Origin: CAYFMH01 sp964344165
Lineage (GTDB): Bacteria; Patescibacteriota; Gracilibacteria; UBA4473
Reading direction: 5' to 3'
NCBI GenBank assembly: GCA_964344165.1
Contig: CAYFMH010000068.1
Span: 1 to 9,090, forward strand
DNA length: 9,090 bases
Made by a program: the position numbers and the translations under genes
The notes under the pieces: generated by a model
What the model was told of the DNA's origin: nothing
Seen by the model: the letters and a program-made list of their open reading frames with translations, nothing else
Databases searched by the model: none
In this document: one piece after another, positions 5,792 to 9,090 of the stretch
Layout: every line of letters starts with the position of its first letter
Numbering within the stretch: the stretch's first letter is position 1

Positions 5792-6409
5792 ATGGATGAA
5801 AAAATTCATCATCGGAAATCTATCCGATTGCAGGGGCATGATTATTCAGGGTTTGGTTGGTATTTTATCACCATTTGTACAAAAAACCGAGAATGTGTTT
5901 TTGGTGAAATAAAGGATGAAAAAATGATTCTGTCTGATATGGGAAAAATGGCGCACAAATATTGGTTAGAAATTCCAGAACATTTCAATGATATCAAATT
6001 GGATGAATTTGTGATTATGCCGAACCATGTACATGGTATTATAATTATTGATGTCCCGTTGTCGGTAGGGGACAGGCATGCCTGTCCTCTACCGGGGGCA
6101 CAGAAACGCAATATTCAAAAATTGCCATCGATTATTGGTTCTTACAAATCAACGGTTACCCGTGAAATTCGAAAACAATTTGATAATCACAAATTTGGTT
6201 GGCAACGGTCGTATCATGATCGGATCATTAGAAATAACGATGAATTAGACCGGATTCGTGAATACATCTATTATAATCCTGCCAAATTCGAAATAATCCT
6301 GATAACAATCTGTAAATATGGAAAAAATAGGTATTATTATTTTTGTCACCATGATAGGGGCGATGCTTGGGAGCTTTGCCTCACTGATCATTTGGCGGCT
6401 TCATTATGA
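5792..6409 (+). CDS. REP-associated tyrosine transposase (RAYT) with frameshifted C-terminus
   Basis: A Y1/HUH single-strand transposase of the IS200-like REP-associated family. From ATG 5792 it starts MDEKIHHRKSIRLQGHDYS, the family N-terminus, followed by YFITICTKNRE. The metal-binding HUH motif is H79-V-H81 in MPNHVHGIII, and the probable nucleophile is Tyr141 in WQRSYHDRIIRN. The YIYYNPAKFE segment that normally closes the protein is at 158-167. After it the frame runs another 38 codons of unrelated sequence to 6409, overlapping the prepilin peptidase gene by 92 nt. One extra A in the GAAAT at 6290-6294 would restore ENNPDNNL and a TAA at 6313-6315, giving a 174-aa protein of normal length. 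Residues 91-101 are encoded by a 32-bp palindrome. The frame also opens at a TTG at 5777, but the ATG fits the family start better. Confidence 0.85.
   Translation: MDEKIHHRKSIRLQGHDYSGFGWYFITICTKNRECVFGEIKDEKMILSDMGKMAHKYWLEIPEHFNDIKLDEFVIMPNHVHGIIIIDVPLSVGDRHACPLPGAQKRNIQKLPSIIGSYKSTVTREIRKQFDNHKFGWQRSYHDRIIRNNDELDRIREYIYYNPAKFEIILITICKYGKNRYYYFCHHDRGDAWELCLTDHLAASL
6063..6094. repeat. 32-bp palindrome inside the RAYT gene
   Basis: The sequence is symmetrical around GCATGC (centre between 6078 and 6079): every pair from 6063/6094 inward matches except one G opposite T (6069/6088), which can still pair in RNA. The half-site is GGTAGGGGACAGGCATG. It encodes SVGDRHACPLP between the HUH motif and the tyrosine motif, a place where RAYT proteins vary in length. 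It resembles a REP sequence, the kind of DNA that RAYT enzymes bind, and looks like an in-frame insertion or a palindrome carried within the gene. Confidence 0.75.
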
Positions 6410-7082
6410 TGAACCAGGGATTTTGCAGGGGCGATCACGTTGCCCAAAATGCAAAAAAACTCTTCAGGTCAAAAACCTCATCCCTATTTTTTCTTGGGCT
6501 TTTCAGAGAGGAAAGTGCTCGCACTGCGCGAAAAAAATCCCTTTGTTTTATCCAATTATTGAATTGATTTTTGCGGGGACATTTTTTCTTTTTGCTTCAA
6601 AATTTTATGGGACGGATTTTTTTATTCCCTTAATTTTGGCGGTATTTTTTCTTTTGGTTTTGTTTTTTTATGACGTACTTTTTTCTGAAGTTGATGACCG
6701 TATCGCCCTGCCAGCGATTGTGTTGGCTGGGGGATGGGCGTTTTTTCGAGAGCTTCCGTTTCAGGATTTTTTGATCGGAGGAGGGATTGGATTTGCTTTT
6801 TATTGGCTCCAACATTTCCTCTCTCGAGGGAGATGGGTGGGAGCTGGAGATTTTCGTCTGGGGGCTCTGATGGGATTTTTGCTCGGCTGGAAGTTATTGA
6901 TTTTGGCTCTTTTTGCCGCTTATTTGATCGGGATGGTTGTGGCCATTTATTTTTTGGTGTTTAAAAATTACACCCGAAAATCAGCCCTCCCGATGGGCGC
7001 TTTTCTGATGCCAGCGACTTTGATGTTTTTGTATGATGGACAGCGGATCTGGGAGTGGTATTGGAGTTTTTTGGTTTTTTAG
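6318..7082 (+). CDS. pilD: Type IV prepilin peptidase (A24 family aspartic protease)
   Basis: This 254-aa inner-membrane enzyme cleaves the leader of type IV pilins and related pseudopilins and often N-methylates the new N-terminus. The opening GAMLGSFASLIIWRL (residues 14-28) is the family's first helix and GSF motif. Two CxxC pairs, Cys42/Cys45 and Cys67/Cys70, form the cytoplasmic zinc-binding domain seen in the bifunctional enzymes. The rest is largely hydrophobic with about six or seven further helices. The probable catalytic aspartates are Asp119 in FFYDVLFSEVDDRIALP, although Asp126 or Asp127 could be the equivalent, and Asp178 in the GAGD signature. No Shine-Dalgarno sequence precedes the ATG. 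The start lies within the extended RAYT frame, and the restored RAYT stop would be 2 nt upstream, so translational coupling is plausible. No pilin or assembly ATPase is in the window. Confidence 0.93.
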   Translation: MEKIGIIIFVTMIGAMLGSFASLIIWRLHYDEPGILQGRSRCPKCKKTLQVKNLIPIFSWAFQRGKCSHCAKKIPLFYPIIELIFAGTFFLFASKFYGTDFFIPLILAVFFLLVLFFYDVLFSEVDDRIALPAIVLAGGWAFFRELPFQDFLIGGGIGFAFYWLQHFLSRGRWVGAGDFRLGALMGFLLGWKLLILALFAAYLIGMVVAIYFLVFKNYTRKSALPMGAFLMPATLMFLYDGQRIWEWYWSFLVF

Positions 7083-7084
7083 GA

Positions 7085-7465
7085 TTAAGCGTTTGCATTT
7101 CCCGTAAGAACCTTTTTAATTTCATTGTTTGTTTCGCGTAAAGCTTTAGCCATACTATCTGCAAAAACTTCTCGTTTACTATAATGTTGTAGTGCTTTAA
7201 ATGCTTTTTCTGAAACTATTTTTTTTTGTTTTCCTTCAAAAATTTGTACTAAAAGAAGATCTCTCATTTCTTGATCTTCTGGAAGAGATAAAGCAGCAAA
7301 AATAGCCAAGGACTCTTCTTCATTGAATGAACCTAAAGTATTAGTATTTATATATGAATTTCTTGTAAGATAAAAAAAATAAATATTAAAAGATCCAGCT
7401 GCTTCATGTAGTTTTTTAATATCAGGAGCCTCAACTCCTTCTGTTAAGTGATCAAAATTTCCCAT
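7085..7465 (-). CDS. Hypothetical protein, 126 aa
   Basis: I do not recognise this protein. It starts at ATG 7465 with no clear Shine-Dalgarno site and ends at TAA 7085-7087, 2 nt beyond the stop of the convergent prepilin peptidase gene. The product looks soluble and mainly helical, with no transmembrane segment or signal peptide. It is acidic in the middle (FNEEESLAIFAALSLPEDQEMRDLL) and basic near the C-terminus (KALQHYSKREVFADSMAKAL). A plausible extended -10 promoter lies just upstream at 7497-7525. The gene is visibly more AT-rich than the flippase beside it, which may mean a different origin. A real gene is likely because of its length, its position and its promoter, but no function is suggested. 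Confidence 0.65.
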   Translation of the reverse strand: MGNFDHLTEGVEAPDIKKLHEAAGSFNIYFFYLTRNSYINTNTLGSFNEEESLAIFAALSLPEDQEMRDLLLVQIFEGKQKKIVSEKAFKALQHYSKREVFADSMAKALRETNNEIKKVLTGNANA

Positions 7466-7496
7466 CTTTACTTTTATTAAAAAATAATTTCAGACT

Positions 7497-7525
7497 ATTG
7501 TAACATAAAAAAAACAGAAATACAA
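7497..7525 (-). promoter_or_regulatory. Extended -10 promoter for the 126-aa gene
   Basis: On the minus strand, TACAAT (7497-7502) matches the -10 consensus in 5 of 6 positions and is preceded by TGT, giving the extended -10 form. TTGTAT (7520-7525) sits 17 nt upstream as a weak -35 (3 of 6). Transcription would begin near 7490, giving a leader of about 25 nt to ATG 7465. Confidence 0.45.
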
Positions 7526-7549
7526 ACAAAAATCTTTGTTCATTGCCTG

Positions 7550-7594
7550 TCCGCCGAAATTTGTATAGGATCTAGCCAAATTAATGTAGGCGGA
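7550..7594. repeat. Imperfect hairpin in the flippase leader, sharing a motif with 2172-2187
   Basis: TCCGCC (7550-7555) pairs with GGCGGA (7589-7594), and inside it AATTTG (7558-7563) pairs with CAAATT (7577-7582) around a 13-nt loop. The left arm, 7550-7565, is the inverted copy of the 16-nt sequence at 2172-2187 with one mismatch. The element ends 13 nt before the flippase ATG. It may be a decayed mobile palindrome, or a structure affecting flippase expression; the sequence does not decide. Confidence 0.45.
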
Positions 7595-7607
7595 ATAATT
7601 GACTTCG

Positions 7608-9090
7608 ATGGCCACCAAAAAAAAAGTACTCGGAAATGCTTTTGCCCAGTCTATGGGGAAATTTTTTACCGTGCTGGCGAGTCTGATCGTGGTCAAGATT
7701 GTCTCCGGATTTGGGACGGAGTTCTATGGAAACTATCTGACGAGTTATGAATTCTTAGCCTTTTTTGGGATTTTGGCCGATGCGGGATTATTTGCGATTG
7801 CAGTGCGAGAGATATCGAAGTATGAAAGGAGCGAAAAGTCAAAAGTTAAAAGTCAAAAGTCAAAGTTAGAAATCCCAAAAAATAAAAATTCCTTACCACT
7901 TACAACCTCTCACCTACAACCTATTGATAGTGAATTTATCCTCGGAAACATTTTTTCCATGCGGCTTTTGCTCATTGTGGCCGTCACGATTTTGGCCGGG
8001 GTTTCAGCACAATTTATCCCCAGTTATCCGATGGTGGTCAAGGTTGGGATCTGGATCACCGGACTCTCGATGGCACTGACGATTGTGGCGGGGACGCTGA
8101 GCTCGGTACTGCAAGCGCGAATGAAGATCCAGTATTTTTCTGCTTCTTTGGTAATCGGGAAGATTTTGTTGGCGGGACTGATTTTTTGGATTTCTCGAAA
8201 TGCGGAGCTTTTTCAGGATCCCGGATCGGAGTCCGGGACAAGTTTATTCTTCACCATGCTCTGGGCAGGCGTAGCCTCCAATATTGTTTTTTGCGGATTA
8301 GTTACTTTTTTTGCCGCTCGGGAGATCAAGATTCGATTGCAATTTAATTTCGACTGGTGGCGGGAGACGTTTCAAAAATCGCTGCCGTATGGACTTTCGC
8401 TCGTTCTTCAGACTCTGTATTTACGCCTGGATGTGGTCTTGATTTCGATCATCCTGGGGAGTTCAGCCGTGGGGATTTATGGGATTTCGACGCGGATTTT
8501 GGAAAGTTTTTTGATTTTGGGGGTGTTCTTTGGGCAGGCGATTTTACCCAAGATTTCTGCCGAAGAAGGAGACCAGAAAAAAGTCAGTCAGACGCTCACC
8601 TGGGGGATGGAAAAGCTGCTGATTTTTTCTCTTCCAATTGTGATTGGTACCGTTGCTTTTGCTCCAGAGATGATACAGATTTTGAGTTCGGAAGAGTTTT
8701 TGTCTTCGGACAATTTTTTGGGATCAGATAAGATTTTGATGCTTTTAGTACCGACTGTGTTTTTTGCTTTTTTCAACCAGCTTTTTTCTTTTACGCTCGT
8801 GGCGGCTAATCGCCAAAACTATCTGCTCAAGGTGAATGCCACCGCTCTGGGTATCAATGGAATTTTAAATATCATTTTTCTCCCGATGTACGGGATCATT
8901 GCGGCTGCGATTTCTACTGTTTTTTGCGAGGTTGTGGTATTGGGACTTTTGGCCTGGGAAATTAGGAAACACTTTTCGCTCCGGCTCAATCCGCGGGATT
9001 TATTTTTCATTATTCTGGCCGCTGGGGTGCTGATGGCAGAAATTTATTTGACCCCATTGCGTGACAATCTTATACTCGCCGCCGCTGTTG
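7608..9090 (+). CDS. Wzx-type polysaccharide flippase (MOP superfamily), 3' end outside the window
   Basis: The frame is open from ATG 7608 to the window edge (494 residues so far). It encodes a multi-helix membrane protein of the polysaccharide-synthase/MATE-like (MOP) superfamily, which moves lipid-linked sugars across the cytoplasmic membrane for envelope glycans. The start (KKKVLGNAFAQSMGKFFTVLASLIVV), the segment YGNYLTSYEFLAFFGILADAGLFAIAVREIS (40-70), the second-half PYGLSLVLQTLYLRLDVVLIS and YGISTRILESFLILGVFFGQAILPKIS are characteristic. Residues about 73-107 are an unusual hydrophilic insert (SEKSKVKSQKSK onward) encoded by heptanucleotide arrays, placed before the normal EFILGNIFSMRL helix. 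Residues 204-211 (DPGSESGT) are encoded by a small palindrome in another loop. No Shine-Dalgarno site is seen before the ATG. The substrate cannot be inferred. Confidence 0.88.
   Translation, partial: MATKKKVLGNAFAQSMGKFFTVLASLIVVKIVSGFGTEFYGNYLTSYEFLAFFGILADAGLFAIAVREISKYERSEKSKVKSQKSKLEIPKNKNSLPLTTSHLQPIDSEFILGNIFSMRLLLIVAVTILAGVSAQFIPSYPMVVKVGIWITGLSMALTIVAGTLSSVLQARMKIQYFSASLVIGKILLAGLIFWISRNAELFQDPGSESGTSLFFTMLWAGVASNIVFCGLVTFFAAREIKIRLQFNFDWWRETFQKSLPYGLSLVLQTLYLRLDVVLISIILGSSAVGIYGISTRILESFLILGVFFGQAILPKISAEEGDQKKVSQTLTWGMEKLLIFSLPIVIGTVAFAPEMIQILSSEEFLSSDNFLGSDKILMLLVPTVFFAFFNQLFSFTLVAANRQNYLLKVNATALGINGILNIIFLPMYGIIAAAISTVFCEVVVLGLLAWEIRKHFSLRLNPRDLFFIILAAGVLMAEIYLTPLRDNLILAAAV
7834..7868 (+). 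repeat. Heptanucleotide array, AAAAGTY type
   Basis: Four consecutive 7-nt units AAAAGTC, AAAAGTT, AAAAGTC, AAAAGTC occupy 7834-7861, followed by a decayed AAAGTTA to 7868. They lie inside the flippase gene and encode KSKVKSQKSK. Because 7 is not a multiple of 3, each unit is read in a different frame, yet none of the three creates a stop. The periodicity is exact and directly visible. Confidence 0.8.
7893..7927 (+). repeat. Second heptanucleotide array, TTACAAC type
   Basis: Five 7-nt units run without gaps: TTACCAC, TTACAAC, CTCTCAC, CTACAAC, CTATTGA, the last one decayed. The array sits 24 nt downstream of the AAAAGTY array in the same flippase insert, separated by an A-rich spacer (7869-7892), and encodes part of LPLTTSHLQPI. 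It is not the reverse complement of the first array, so the two are different repeat families side by side. Confidence 0.65.
8219..8238. repeat. Small palindrome inside the flippase gene
   Basis: TCCCGGA (8219-8225) and TCCGGGA (8232-8238) form a perfect 7-bp stem with a 6-nt loop TCGGAG. The sequence resembles the widespread bacterial repeat type GATCCCGGATCAAGTCCGGGA, recalled from general knowledge. It encodes DPGSESG in a loop between membrane helices and is GC-rich relative to its surroundings, suggesting a tolerated insertion. Confidence 0.5.

Noticed and set aside
7490..7696. Minus-strand open frame over the flippase start
   Set aside because: It covers the candidate promoter of the 126-aa gene and the flippase N-terminus and shows no family pattern.
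7834..7927. CRISPR array
   Set aside because: The units are 7 nt and directly adjacent, with no spacers and no cas genes.

Overview
The window looks like a chromosomal piece of a small-genome, AT-rich bacterium, most likely from the Candidate Phyla Radiation (Patescibacteria). This is an inference from gene content: a stand-alone VirD4/TraD-like ATPase with the soluble N-terminal region typical of CPR genomes, a type IV prepilin peptidase, a MurD with a slightly divergent C-terminus, weak or absent Shine-Dalgarno sequences, and long A/T homopolymers. TGA ends the RecX gene at the expected length, so the UGA-glycine code of Gracilibacteria and Absconditabacteria is not indicated.

Layout. (1) 2-202: the 3' end of an IS200-like REP-associated transposase (RAYT), followed by a perfect 10-bp hairpin. 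(2) 274-2083: recX then murD, co-oriented. (3) 2216-2605: a small three-helix membrane protein. An 80-bp paired palindrome (REPIN-like, 2612-2691) sits exactly between it and the convergent block behind it. (4) 2699-5672, minus strand: a VirD4/TraD-like ATPase followed 10 nt later by a GNAT acetyltransferase. (5) 5792-6409, plus strand: a second, different RAYT carrying an internal palindrome and an apparent one-base frameshift near its end. Its undisturbed frame would stop 2 nt before the prepilin peptidase gene (6318-7082). (6) 7085-7465, minus strand: an unrecognised 126-aa protein whose stop lies 2 nt from the peptidase stop. (7) 7608 to the window end: a Wzx/MOP-type polysaccharide flippase, cut by the window edge.

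How the genes fit together. MurD and the flippase belong to envelope building, RecX to control of RecA recombination, and the prepilin peptidase to type IV pili, secretion or competence. The ATPase may be a DNA-handling motor, but no relaxase or mating-pair genes are present, so there is no case for a conjugative element.

The theme not explained by ordinary genes is the density of short repeats, several of them inside coding sequence without breaking the frame. They are a REPIN, a palindrome within the RAYT gene, heptanucleotide arrays inside the flippase and at the tail of the ATPase, a second small palindrome in the flippase, and a hairpin-associated 16-nt motif in two leader regions. Two RAYT genes in 9 kb offer a plausible, unproven, source for the palindromic ones. 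I see no CRISPR array, tRNA, rRNA or clear defence system.
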